This document shows, one piece after another, positions 34,670 through 43,128 of a DNA stretch of 64,000 bases. The notes below the pieces were generated by a model, which made no database searches, was not told the DNA's origin, and saw nothing but the letters and a program-made list of their open reading frames with translations. Position 1 is the first letter of the stretch; each line of letters starts with the position of its first letter. Origin of the DNA: Streptomyces sp. CB00316 (GTDB lineage Bacteria; Actinomycetota; Actinomycetes; Streptomycetales; Streptomycetaceae); contig NZ_LIXI01000006.1 in NCBI RefSeq assembly GCF_001905595.1, positions 62,001 through 126,000 on the forward strand. Reading direction: 5' to 3'. The translations under genes and the position numbers were made by a program.

Positions 34670-35326
34670 TCAGGCACCCGCCTGCGGGTCCTGCGGTGCG
34701 AACTCGGTGACCTGGCTGATCCACGGCGCCTTGTAGCTGCCGAGCTGCATCTTCTGGTCGTCCCAGGCGCCGAAGCGCGGGTTGACTTCGATCTTCAGCT
34801 GCTTCGACGCCTTGGTCAGCGCCTCGCCGACGACCTGCTGGCCTGCGGGGGTGCCGAGGTCCGCGCCGAGCGCCTCGGCCAGCTTCGGGAGCAGCACCTC
34901 CTGGCGCATGTCGCCGTCGATCTGGTCCGGGGCGACCCAGCGCTGCTGGAGCATCATCGCCCGCAGCTGCTCCTCGCCGCCGTACTGCGCGCGGCCGGCG
35001 GTCCGGGCCTCCTGGATCTCCTTGCGGGTGACGGTGACCCCGGCGTCCTCGGCGGCCTTGTCCAGGATCCGGCCGAAGATCAGCCCGTGCAGCTTGGCAC
35101 GGTTGAGCTGGCCCGACTTGTTGACCAGCTGGGTGGCCTCGGGCGAGCTCTCCTGGGCGGCGCGGACGTCGGCCGCCTGGGCCTGGACCGACCGGACCTC
35201 GATCCGCTCGCCGCCCACGACGGCCGCGGCACCGGGGTGGGCCTCGTTGCCGCAGGCGGCCAGGAGTGGGGCCGCGAGCAGGGTTGCGGCGGAGACGGCG
35301 AGCGCGGTGCGACGACGGCGGTGCAA
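34670..35326 (-). CDS. SurA N-terminal domain-like lipoprotein
   Basis: Putative extracytoplasmic chaperone of 218 residues. A signal peptide rich in Arg and Ala ends in the lipobox LLAAC (lipid-modified C25). The body (NRAKLHGLIFGRILDKAAEDAGVTVTRKEI) matches the helical SurA N-terminal domain seen in secreted peptidyl-prolyl isomerases; no PPIase domain is present. TTG at 35326 is chosen because GGGAGG lies five bases upstream; an ATG at 35362 would add 12 residues before an already complete signal peptide. The gene lies upstream of mazG on the same strand. Confidence 0.85.
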   Translation of the reverse strand: MHRRRRTALAVSAATLLAAPLLAACGNEAHPGAAAVVGGERIEVRSVQAQAADVRAAQESSPEATQLVNKSGQLNRAKLHGLIFGRILDKAAEDAGVTVTRKEIQEARTAGRAQYGGEEQLRAMMLQQRWVAPDQIDGDMRQEVLLPKLAEALGADLGTPAGQQVVGEALTKASKQLKIEVNPRFGAWDDQKMQLGSYKAPWISQVTEFAPQDPQAGA

Positions 35327-35410
35327 AGGAGCCTCCCGTGGAGAGTTTGTGCATCGGTGCACAAGCCTTGCGGTGACCGATGTTAGGCAGTGGATGTGAT
35401 CGGTGCCACT

Positions 35411-35441
35411 GATTCGACCAACGAACTGATCCGACCAACGA
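35411..35441. repeat. Direct repeat GATYCGACCAACGA upstream of the SurA-like gene
   Basis: Two 14-bp copies (13 of 14 identical) with a 17-bp period lie 85 bp upstream of the TTG start. Tandem spacing suggests an activator or response-regulator site. No regulator is adjacent. Confidence 0.4.
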
Positions 35442-35481
35442 TTCGGAGGAGTTGGGGTGTGGTGCGGCGGTGGCCCCGGAC

Positions 35482-37119
35482 TCAGCCGCCCCGGACGTCC
35501 TGCTGATGGCTGAGTCGGCGGCGCAGGTCGACGGGGAGGGGGTGGTGAGGCCCGTACGTGCGCTCCGCGTCGTACAGCAGGGCCTGGAGCTGGGCGCGGC
35601 CGGCCGTGTGGTCCCCGACCGCGAGCAGGAGCTGCCCGATGCGGTGGCGGATGTCGAGCGCCCGGCCGGGGTCGGTGGTGACGGCCCCGTAGGCGTTCTC
35701 GTAGTACGGGAGGACCGCGCGGTACTCGCCGAGCGCGGCCGTGGCCTCACCGAGCTGCTCCAGGCACTGGGCGGCGTCGTATCGGAACTGGAGGACCTGG
35801 ATGTCGGCCGGTCCCGTCTCGGCCGTGCGGTCCTCCGCGAGGCGCCGCAACTCCGGGAGGGCGCGGCGGTACTGCCCGTCGTCCATCAGCGTCGCCGCGT
35901 ACTGCTTGCGCAGGATGCGGACGACCGGGGAGTGCTCGCCGTGCTCGGCGGCGGCCGCCGGGAGGATGGCGCCGAGGATGTCCACGGCCTGGGTGATCCG
36001 GCCCTCGCCGAGCAGCTTCTTGACCTCGTCCACGGCCTGGGCGACGTCCGGCCGGGCGGGCGGCGGGGTGAAGTCGACCGGCGCCGTGAGCGGCGGGGGC
36101 GGGGAGAGGAGGGAGGCGACGGCGGGCCAGGGGGTGGTGCCGGCCTGGGCCTGCGACGGTACGGAGACGGCTGCGGGTACGGGCGCGGAGGCCGGGGTCG
36201 TGGCCCGGTCCGGCCAGGGGGCGTGCGGGCGCAGGAAGGGGCGGGTCGGGTCGAGGGGCCCGGCGGGCGTCCCGTGCTTGGGCAGCAGCGGGGCCAGCTC
36301 CTCGTACACCTCCTGCGCGGAGGCGGGCCTCTCCTGCGGGTCCTTGGCGAGCAGCCGCAGTACGAGCGCTTCCAGGGCTGCGGGGACCTCGGGCCTGCCC
36401 TGCCGGACGGGGACCGGCGGCTCGTAGAGGTGGCGGTGCAGGACGCCGAGGGCGGTGGACCCGGCGAACGGCACGTCCCCGCTGAGCAGTTCGTGCAGGA
36501 CCACCCCGAGGGCGTACAGATCGGTGTACGGGCCGACCGCGCCGCCCATCGCCTGCTCGGGGGCCATGTAGGCCGGGGAGCCGATCGGTGAACCGGTGTG
36601 CGTGAGGCGGGTGGTGTCCGTGTCGAGGACGGAGGCGACACCCAGGTCGAGGACGGTGAGGGAGCCGTCGGGCCGGACCATCACGTTCCGGGGCTTCAGG
36701 TCGCGGTGCACGATCGGCACCGCGTGCACCGCGCACAGGACCGCGCAGAGCTGCGCGGCGACCGCGACGGCCCAGGGCCACGGGTACGGGTCCTGCTCGG
36801 CGAGGTGGTCGGCGAGGTCGGCGCCCTCCACGTACTGCATGACGAGGAAGAGGTCGTCGCCGTCGCTGCCCGCGTCGTGGACGGTGACCAGGCCGGGGTG
36901 GTCGACCTGCGCGGTGACCCTGCACTCGCGGACGAACCGGCGGCGCAGCTCGTCGGCGGCGTCGCTGCCGGTGGGCCCGGCGACCCGGTCCGGGCGCAGC
37001 AGCTTCACGGCGACGCGGCGGTCCAGGCGCTGGTCGTACGCCGTCCACACCTGGCCCATGCCACCCTGGCCGAGGATGGTGGCCAGCTCGTACCGCCCGG
37101 CGATGACCCGGTTGCTCAC
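35482..37119 (-). CDS. Cytosolic Ser/Thr protein kinase with TPR-like C-terminus
   Basis: Hanks-type kinase of 545 residues. The ATP loop GQGGMG is at 17-22, the lysine K39, the catalytic HRDLKPRN at 138-145, then DLG instead of DFG, and MAPEQ. After a Pro-rich linker (about 285-350) the C-terminus is helical and TPR-like (YRRALPELRRLAEDR, LEQLGEATAALGEYRAVLPYY). There is no transmembrane helix, unlike PknB types. The GTG start overlaps the stop of the upstream membrane-protein gene (GTGA), so the two are coupled, and that protein may be a partner or substrate. Confidence 0.9.
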   Translation of the reverse strand: MSNRVIAGRYELATILGQGGMGQVWTAYDQRLDRRVAVKLLRPDRVAGPTGSDAADELRRRFVRECRVTAQVDHPGLVTVHDAGSDGDDLFLVMQYVEGADLADHLAEQDPYPWPWAVAVAAQLCAVLCAVHAVPIVHRDLKPRNVMVRPDGSLTVLDLGVASVLDTDTTRLTHTGSPIGSPAYMAPEQAMGGAVGPYTDLYALGVVLHELLSGDVPFAGSTALGVLHRHLYEPPVPVRQGRPEVPAALEALVLRLLAKDPQERPASAQEVYEELAPLLPKHGTPAGPLDPTRPFLRPHAPWPDRATTPASAPVPAAVSVPSQAQAGTTPWPAVASLLSPPPPLTAPVDFTPPPARPDVAQAVDEVKKLLGEGRITQAVDILGAILPAAAAEHGEHSPVVRILRKQYAATLMDDGQYRRALPELRRLAEDRTAETGPADIQVLQFRYDAAQCLEQLGEATAALGEYRAVLPYYENAYGAVTTDPGRALDIRHRIGQLLLAVGDHTAGRAQLQALLYDAERTYGPHHPLPVDLRRRLSHQQDVRGG

Positions 37120-37727
37120 CGGCCTTCGCCCTCCTTGCGGAGGTAGTCGCTGAGCTCGTCCAGCTCGGCTCGGACCTGGTCGAGCCGCTGGGGCGCGGGG
37201 ATGGGCGGCGGGGTCGGGACGGTGTACGGGTTCGGGGCGGGCGGCGGCGTCGGGTGCTGGGCCTGGGGCTGGACCGGCGTCTGGTTCTGTACCTGGGCGG
37301 GCGGGTGCTGGTGGACGGCCGGCCGGTACGGGGTTGTCGCGGGGCCGGGCACCGGCGTCCGGGTGTCGTGCGGTCCGGGCGCCGCGAAGTGGCGTGTCTC
37401 CATGATCAGGTAGTACGTGATGACACCGACCAGGATCGCTATGAGCCACCCGACCCCGATCAGCGCCTGGGCGTCCGTCATCTCGTCCTCCTCGGGCAGG
37501 GCCGCGAAGAACGCGAACAGGCCGATGGTGAGGACGACCGTGACCGCGAGCAGCCACCAGTCACGGGGTTTGCGGGTGACGACCGCGAGCCTCAGCATCG
37601 CCACCCACCCGAGGAACCCGCAGCTCAGCACGGTCAGCACAACAAAGATCGCGCGCAGCGTGGTGAGCGTCCCCGAGGACGGCCGGGGCGTCGGCGGCTG
37701 CTGCGGCGGATAGCCGTAGCCGTGCAT
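37116..37727 (-). CDS. Membrane protein with Pro-rich tail, coupled to the kinase gene
   Basis: Protein of 203 residues with three predicted membrane segments (about 24-46, 58-78 and 87-108) and a cytoplasmic Pro/Gln-rich region (about 120-180) that ends in a short helix (LDQVRAELDELSDYLRKEG). The ATG at 37727 has AGGAG six bases upstream; a frame reaching 37814 is rejected because it starts before that site. Its stop overlaps the kinase start, so it probably works with the kinase, for example as an anchor or substrate. Confidence 0.82.
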   Translation of the reverse strand: MHGYGYPPQQPPTPRPSSGTLTTLRAIFVVLTVLSCGFLGWVAMLRLAVVTRKPRDWWLLAVTVVLTIGLFAFFAALPEEDEMTDAQALIGVGWLIAILVGVITYYLIMETRHFAAPGPHDTRTPVPGPATTPYRPAVHQHPPAQVQNQTPVQPQAQHPTPPPAPNPYTVPTPPPIPAPQRLDQVRAELDELSDYLRKEGEGR

Positions 37728-37829
37728 GTGCTGCTCCTGGGAGGCGTACGTGAGTCGGGCGTGTGAGGTGAGCGTATACACCGCCGCCGACAGACCGTCC
37801 CCGGTTGTGCCCAACCGTTGCCCATGAGG

Positions 37830-40169
37830 TCACCGGGGCGTGACCGTACCGTCCGTCAGCCCGTCGTACATCCCCCTCACCAGCTGCCCGCCGAGCCGTC
37901 CCGCCGTCCGCAGGGCGTCCTCGAACGCGGCGAGCGCGCGGAACTGTTCCCCGTACCGCTGCTGTTCGGCCAGCGGCAGCCGGGGCAACTGGAGGCGGCG
38001 GGCGTCCAGCCGCGCGGCGGTGGAGGCGTAGCTGCTGGCCTGCCGGTGGTTGGCGGTGCCGCGGAGGAACCCGGCGAGGAACCAGGGGTCGATGGCGGCC
38101 GGGTCGGGGCGCAGGAGCTGGAGGTTGCGGCCGAGCACGGCGCCCGCGGTCGCCTCGTCGACGACCCGGGCGACGGAGCCGCCGCCGAGGACGGGGACGA
38201 TGACGTCGCCGGGTTCGAGGAGGACGGGGTCGTCGGAGACGGTGGGGGTTCCGCTGCCGGCGGGGGCCGGGGCGGGGGTGCCGGAGGGGGCCGCGCCCGC
38301 GAGGACGTCGTGCTCGGTGAGGACGGAGGCAGTGCCTGTGCCTGTGCGTGGGGCTGTGCCCGTACCCGTACGCAGCAACAGTGCTCCGGCGCGGGCGAGT
38401 TCGCCGACCGTGGTGAGCGGCCAGTGGGCCGGGGCGGCGAGTTCGGCCGGCGGCGGGGTGAGGTCGGCGGTGAGGCGCAGGGTGTCACCCAGCCTCTCCC
38501 GTACGTCTTCGAGACCGGCCGCTCCGCCCCGGGCGGCGGGGCGGGGCAGATGGCGGGCGGGGGCCAGGTCCACGTCGTCGTCGAGGAGTTCGATGACGGG
38601 CACGACCCGGCTGACTCCGGGGTGGTCCGCCCGGTCGCGCCAGGCGTCGAGTACGGCGGCGTGCACGGCGGGCCAGTCCAGCCGGTCGCGGCCGCCGCTC
38701 GTCTGCGTTCCCGTCGCCGCACCCGGTTCGGCGGGGTCCGTGGTGTCCACGAGGAGGAGTTCGGGGACGGGGCGGAGCTCGCCGCCCGGCTTGCGCAGGA
38801 CCCAGAGGTGGAGCGGGATGCCGTACGGGGGTGCGGCTCCGGCCGGCAGGGCGATCACCGCACGCAGGGCGCCCCGGCGCAGGAGGTCGGCCCGGATGCG
38901 GCGGCCGGAGCGGCGGGAGGCGGCGGCGGGCGGCATCAGCAGGACGGCGGTGCCGCCGGTGCGCAGGCGGGCCAGGGCGTGCTGGACCCAGGCCAGTTCG
39001 GACTCGGTGCGGGCGGGGAAGCCGTACTCCCAGCGCGGGTCGTAGGCCAGTTCGTCGTGGCCCCAGTTGCGGTCGTTGAACGGCGGGTGGCAGAGCACGG
39101 TGTCGGCCGCGAGTCGCGGAAAGGCGTCGGCGCGCAGGGCGTCGCCGCCCCGTACGGTCCGGGCGGGGGTGTTGCGCGGCGAGCCGTCGCCGTGGAGGGC
39201 GAGGCGCAGGGCGGTGAGCGCGGCGAGGGCGGGGTCCGCCTCCTGGGCGAGGAGCTCGGCGGGCCCGGCGACCGCGCGCAGCAGCGTCCCCGTACCGGCG
39301 GCGGGGTCCAGGACGCTGCGGACAGGCCGTCTGCCGCCCGGCGGGTCCGTGTCCTTGCCGGTCTCCGCGAGGGCGGCCATCAGCTCGGCGAGGCCGCGGG
39401 GCGTGAGCGTGTACTGCCGCGGGTTGGCGTCGAGTTTCCGGCCGAACAGGAACTCGAAGGTCTGCCCGGCCCCGATCCCGGCGGCCAGCTCGGCGGCGGC
39501 GCGGAGGAGCGGGACGGAGGGGAGGAGGGCGTCGGTGGAGGGGGTGGGGACAGCGCGGGTGGTGTGAACGGCCGACGGGCTGTGAACAGCCGAGGCGTCG
39601 CCGAGAACGCCCGCAGCCTTGCGAACTCCTCCAGGGGCGGGCGGACCAGCGACCGGTGAACCGACGGCAGGCCGGTCGGCAGAGGGCCGACCGGCAGCGG
39701 CAGCACCGCCCATCGGCGGCGCCGCGCGGCCCGGCGGGACGGGGTCGCCGCTGCGGGCCCGTACCTCCGCGTCCGGGCCGAGCCGGGCACCGAGCACCTC
39801 CTCCATCGCGTGCGGCAGCACGGCGGCCATCCGCTCGTCGGAGACGGCGGTCAGCTCCAGCCACGCGGTCGGCCGGTCGCGGACGAGCAGCAGGGCGCAG
39901 CCGGTGTGGATCAGGGCCGTGACCGCGCCTTCCGGGTGCCCGGTCACCTGCTGCCAGACACGTTCACGGAGCGGGACTTCTGCGAGTTTCCCCTGGTCGC
40001 GCAACCACCGCTCCACGTCGGGCAGCGCGAAGGAGGGGCTGGTCTCGGTGCCTCCGACGGGCTTGGGGAAGTCGGCGTGGCGCCGCCGCCAGTTGCTGAC
40101 GGCGGCCCGCCCCACTCCCGCGAGACGCGCGATCCCCGCCGCGGTCACCTCTGTCGCCTGCTCCGGCAC
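37830..40169 (-). CDS. HTH-fused N6-adenine DNA methylase-like protein with altered motif IV
   Basis: Protein of 779 residues. The N-terminal 60 residues form a helix-turn-helix (GIARLAGVGRAAVSNWRRR, then FALPDVERWL). The centre is a type I HsdM-like methylase with SAM motif D288-PAAGTG and a motif IV that reads H361-PPF rather than NPPF/Y, followed by the usual DPRWEYG and WVQHALARL. The C-terminus resembles a specificity domain (LPLAEQQRYGEQFRALAAFEDAL). The GTG start follows GGGGAG. No restriction subunit is nearby. Loss of the motif IV asparagine questions methylation activity; it may act as a DNA-binding protein. Confidence 0.85.
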   Translation of the reverse strand: MPEQATEVTAAGIARLAGVGRAAVSNWRRRHADFPKPVGGTETSPSFALPDVERWLRDQGKLAEVPLRERVWQQVTGHPEGAVTALIHTGCALLLVRDRPTAWLELTAVSDERMAAVLPHAMEEVLGARLGPDAEVRARSGDPVPPGRAAPPMGGAAAAGRPSADRPAVGSPVAGPPAPGGVRKAAGVLGDASAVHSPSAVHTTRAVPTPSTDALLPSVPLLRAAAELAAGIGAGQTFEFLFGRKLDANPRQYTLTPRGLAELMAALAETGKDTDPPGGRRPVRSVLDPAAGTGTLLRAVAGPAELLAQEADPALAALTALRLALHGDGSPRNTPARTVRGGDALRADAFPRLAADTVLCHPPFNDRNWGHDELAYDPRWEYGFPARTESELAWVQHALARLRTGGTAVLLMPPAAASRRSGRRIRADLLRRGALRAVIALPAGAAPPYGIPLHLWVLRKPGGELRPVPELLLVDTTDPAEPGAATGTQTSGGRDRLDWPAVHAAVLDAWRDRADHPGVSRVVPVIELLDDDVDLAPARHLPRPAARGGAAGLEDVRERLGDTLRLTADLTPPPAELAAPAHWPLTTVGELARAGALLLRTGTGTAPRTGTGTASVLTEHDVLAGAAPSGTPAPAPAGSGTPTVSDDPVLLEPGDVIVPVLGGGSVARVVDEATAGAVLGRNLQLLRPDPAAIDPWFLAGFLRGTANHRQASSYASTAARLDARRLQLPRLPLAEQQRYGEQFRALAAFEDALRTAGRLGGQLVRGMYDGLTDGTVTPR

Positions 40170-40369
40170 TGACTGTCTCCCCGCTTCGCCCGCGCTGCCC
40201 GGTCCGCCCGGCCCGCACCGTCCAGGTCTGCTCACGTCGTCCGACGCCGTCAAGCCGTCCGACACCGTCCGACGTCCTCCAGCGCTGTTCACGCTGTGTC
40301 GCGAGCATAGCGACTTACTCGGACGACACCCAGGAGCAGCATTACCCGACCCGTCACGCGTGAACGATG

Positions 40370-40398
40370 TTGACTCGGTTCACAAGCTCTGCTCTTAT
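40370..40398 (+). promoter_or_regulatory. Candidate promoter of the lipoprotein gene, with a GTGAAC/GTTCAC dyad
   Basis: A -35 TTGACT (40370-40375) and a -10 TCTTAT (40393-40398) are 17 bp apart, 54 bp before the ATG. A dyad GTGAAC-N12-GTTCAC (40360-40383) overlaps the -35 and could be a repressor site. Confidence 0.5.
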
Positions 40399-40451
40399 TG
40401 CCTCGTTCACACACCTGATCACCTTCCTCGCCCATTCACCGGAGCTTCGCC

Positions 40452-41174
40452 ATGCGTCTCGTCACCCGTATCGCCGTCAACACCGTCTGCGCGACGGCTC
40501 TCCTGGCCCTCGTCTCCTGTGGCGCGGGCGCCGACAGCGGTCCGTTCGGGGACCTTTCGGGGCCCGAAGTCGCCAACAAGGCGCTCACCACGACGAAGAA
40601 GGCGGAGTCGATGCGGCTCTCCCTCGACATGGACACCACGGACGGCCGGGTCAAGGCCGACTTCTCCAGCAGCACCTCCGGGGAGTGCACCGGGACCATG
40701 GCCATAGGCCCGAAGGGGACCGTGGAGATCATCAAGACCGGCGACACCGTCTACACGAAGTACGACGAGGCTCTGCTGCGCCAGGAGAGCGAGGGAGAGC
40801 CCGCCGAGGAGGTCGACGCGGCGGTGAAGCTGCTGGCGGGCCGGTGGATGGAGTCGAAGGCGTCCGACCCGGACACCAAGGACATGATCGAGTTCTGCGA
40901 CCTGAAGGGGCTGTTGAAGAGCATCGAGGCGAACGACACCGAGGCGCGGAAGGCGGGCGAGGCGAAGGTCGGCGGAAAGCCCGCCCTGCGGCTGACGGAG
41001 AAGGACGGCAAGGAGACCCACACGTTCCTGGTGGCCGCCGAGGGCGACCCCTACATCCTGCGGATCACGTCCAAGGGCGGCGAGGAGCCGATGACGCTGA
41101 ACCTGTCGGAGTTCAACCAGCCGGTCCTGGCGAAGAAGCCCGCAGCAAAGGACATCGTCGACCTGGGACAGTGA
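40452..41174 (+). CDS. Secreted lipoprotein, LolA/LppX-like
   Basis: Lipoprotein of 240 residues with signal peptide and lipobox LVSC (C23). The mature part (ALTTTKKAESMRLSLDMDTT, KGTVEIIKTGDTVYTK, ILRITSKGG) has the alternating strands of LolA/LppX-LprG-type lipid-binding folds. It also has two cysteines (GECTG, EFCDL) that could form a disulfide. The gene has its own promoter. It is most likely anchored to the outer face of the membrane; the ligand is unknown. Confidence 0.8.
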   Translation: MRLVTRIAVNTVCATALLALVSCGAGADSGPFGDLSGPEVANKALTTTKKAESMRLSLDMDTTDGRVKADFSSSTSGECTGTMAIGPKGTVEIIKTGDTVYTKYDEALLRQESEGEPAEEVDAAVKLLAGRWMESKASDPDTKDMIEFCDLKGLLKSIEANDTEARKAGEAKVGGKPALRLTEKDGKETHTFLVAAEGDPYILRITSKGGEEPMTLNLSEFNQPVLAKKPAAKDIVDLGQ

Positions 41175-41475
41175 AGTCGGCCCAGGTGAGGTGCGCTCCC
41201 GGTGAGGTGCGCTGCCGACTGAAGCGCTCTCCTGGGTGAAGTTCACCTCGGAGGCGGGCAGGACGCGGATGGTCCGCCCGGGGAAGCGCAGGTTCCGGTA
41301 GATCTCGTCGTGGTGGGCGATCGACGCCCCCGGCGCGGCGTACGGGCCGGGGGTGTGCGGCACGGGCAGCCACGCTAACGCCGACGGGTCGCTGGCGCAC
41401 CGGAGTCACGTACCGCCGGATCCCCCGGGCGCCACCTCACCGCCAAGGGCGCGACCTCACCGCTGGGCCGCCCCC
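41175..41475. other. Intergenic stretch with a possible gene fragment on the minus strand
   Basis: A minus-strand frame opening at GTG 41363 (VPHTPGPYAAPGASIAHHDE) keeps strong third-position GC bias to about 41235 (RNLRFPGRTIRVLPASEVNF) and then loses it. This suggests a truncated or decayed gene of about 43 codons. Its family was not recognised. The rest of the stretch has short GTGAGGTGCGCT repeats near 41184-41215. Confidence 0.35.
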
Positions 41476-42222
41476 TCACACCCGGTGCCGCACCCACACG
41501 TTCGGCTCGGTGTAGACGGCGTACCCGTGCGTCGGCGAACAGTGCACCGGCACCAGCGCGCCCGGCACCTCCACCGGACCCTCCGTGTCGAAAGGCAGCC
41601 CGGTCCACCCCCGCCACTGCTCCAGCGTCCCGCTCACCGTCATCGACACCGGGGCCACCGAGTCCACGACCCCGCCGGCCCGGACGTGGACCCGCAGCCA
41701 CGGGTCCTCGGGCAGCCCGTCCTCGGCTCGGGTGAGCCGGACGTACTCCTCCATCGACAGTGCGGCCCGCAGGTGCTTGCCGCTCGGCCGCACCGGGGCG
41801 ACGACCTCGCCGAAGCCGTGCCGCCCCGCGTTCTCCCGCATCGCTGCCAGCATGCGGCCCGAGATCCCCTTGCCCTGATGGCCGGTGGCCACCGTGATCT
41901 CCAGCGCACCGACGGTGTCGGGGGTCCGCCCGCGCCGCAGGTCCGAGAACGCCCACAGCAGCATCCGGTCCCAGCCGCCCACGGGCAGCTTGCCGCGCCC
42001 GGGGGCGTTCAGCTCGAAGGGAACGCTGTAGGCGCGGGCGACCACGCTGCCGTCCGGGCCGGTGGCGACCAGGACGTACTGCGGGAACTCGACGGCTATC
42101 CGCCCGAAGCTGGCCCAGCCGACGATGTCCTCCAGGACGAACTCCGGCCAGTTGTCCGGCATCCGGTCCAGGGCGTCGGTGAGCTCGGGGCGCTCGGCGA
42201 GCGTGGTGATGTGCAGTTCCAT
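41476..42222 (-). CDS. GNAT-family N-acetyltransferase-like protein
   Basis: Protein of 248 residues. The ITVATGHQGKGISGRMLAAMRENA segment, in two halves, is the acetyl-CoA pyrophosphate-binding loop (Q/RxxGxG/A) of GNAT enzymes. The following region (VVAPVRPSGKHLRAALSMEEYVRL) and the DPWLRVHVRAGG tail are unusual for small GNATs and suggest a larger substrate pocket. The ATG at 42222 lacks a clear ribosome site. Substrate unknown; not linked to neighbours. Confidence 0.78.
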   Translation of the reverse strand: MELHITTLAERPELTDALDRMPDNWPEFVLEDIVGWASFGRIAVEFPQYVLVATGPDGSVVARAYSVPFELNAPGRGKLPVGGWDRMLLWAFSDLRRGRTPDTVGALEITVATGHQGKGISGRMLAAMRENAGRHGFGEVVAPVRPSGKHLRAALSMEEYVRLTRAEDGLPEDPWLRVHVRAGGVVDSVAPVSMTVSGTLEQWRGWTGLPFDTEGPVEVPGALVPVHCSPTHGYAVYTEPNVWVRHRV

Positions 42223-42416
42223 GCGGCCGATGCTAACCAGGCGGCACCACCTGCGACCAGGGGTTTTCCACGCGCCGGGCCCTGGGGAGGTCCGCCCGGC
42301 GACACCCGCCAAAAGCCCCGGGACCCACCGCGACCCGGCGGGAACCATGAGGTGTCCATGTCGCGTCCCCACCCGTGACTTCGTACCCCGAGCGCCACGC
42401 GATGAGGAGCAGCCCC

Positions 42417-43082
42417 ATGAGCCAGCCAGGCAGTACGCCGCCCCGCCCCCGGAGAGGAGCCGGGTGTCTGCAGAGCCTGTTGGTGCTCGCGGTGATTCTG
42501 GGCCTGGGCTACGGCGCGTCCAAGGTGTTCGGTGACAAGGACTCCTCCTCGTCGTCCTCGGCGTCCTCGTCCCCTTCCTCCGCCTCGGACGGCAAGGGCG
42601 GTTCGTGGGAGGTCGGCGACTGCGGAGGGCCGGACCCGGAGAACAAGCCGGACGGCTACCGCGCGTTCGACTGCGACGACGCCGGGGCGACCTTCGAGGC
42701 GCTGGAGATCAAGAGCGCCAGCATCATGCCCAACGCGATCCAGTGCCCGGCCGGAACGGACTTGATCATCCAGGTCTCCCGGGTCTTCGGCTCCGGCGAC
42801 AACAAGAAGAGCAGCGGCATCCCCACCAACACCGTCTGCGGCCGCAACCTGACCGGTGACCACCCCGGGGACGCGGGCGCCGGCGGCGGACAACTGGTGA
42901 AGGGCGACTGCATCACGTCGACCGCCAAGGAGATCGCCTGCGCGTCGGCCGGGCCGGACGCCTTCAAGGTGCTCGACCTCGTCAAGGAGAAGGAGGAGTG
43001 CCCGGCGGCGACCACGGAGCCGATGCAGCTGATGATGGCGATGGGCCGGCCGTACAACGTGATCTGCGGCGGCAAGGTCTAG
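42417..43082 (+). CDS. Membrane-anchored protein with two cysteine-rich repeats (LppU-like)
   Basis: Protein of 221 residues: a short basic N-terminus, one membrane helix (about 17-34, LQSLLVLAVILGLGYGASKV), a serine-rich spacer, and an extracellular part made of two related units. Each unit has four cysteines: GDC, FDC, IQC, VCG in the first and GDC, IAC, EEC, ICGG in the second, which suggests two disulfide pairs per unit. The pattern resembles the LppU/SCO3897 family. ATG 42417 has GAGGAG eight bases upstream and is preferred to in-frame starts further upstream. Confidence 0.72.
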   Translation: MSQPGSTPPRPRRGAGCLQSLLVLAVILGLGYGASKVFGDKDSSSSSSASSSPSSASDGKGGSWEVGDCGGPDPENKPDGYRAFDCDDAGATFEALEIKSASIMPNAIQCPAGTDLIIQVSRVFGSGDNKKSSGIPTNTVCGRNLTGDHPGDAGAGGGQLVKGDCITSTAKEIACASAGPDAFKVLDLVKEKEECPAATTEPMQLMMAMGRPYNVICGGKV

Positions 43083-43088
43083 GGGCGT

Positions 43089-43119
43089 CCGGCGGGACCA
43101 CGGCCCGTGGTCCCGCCGG
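43089..43119. terminator. Hairpin between convergent genes
   Basis: Perfect 15-bp arms CCGGCGGGACCACGG and CCGTGGTCCCGCCGG separated by a single base, between stops at 43082 and 43129. Likely a bidirectional terminator. Confidence 0.75.
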
Positions 43120-43128
43120 GCGGCCGGC

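Noticed and set aside
37830..40169. A complete type I restriction-modification system
   Set aside because: No HsdR-like gene is present and methylase motif IV is altered.
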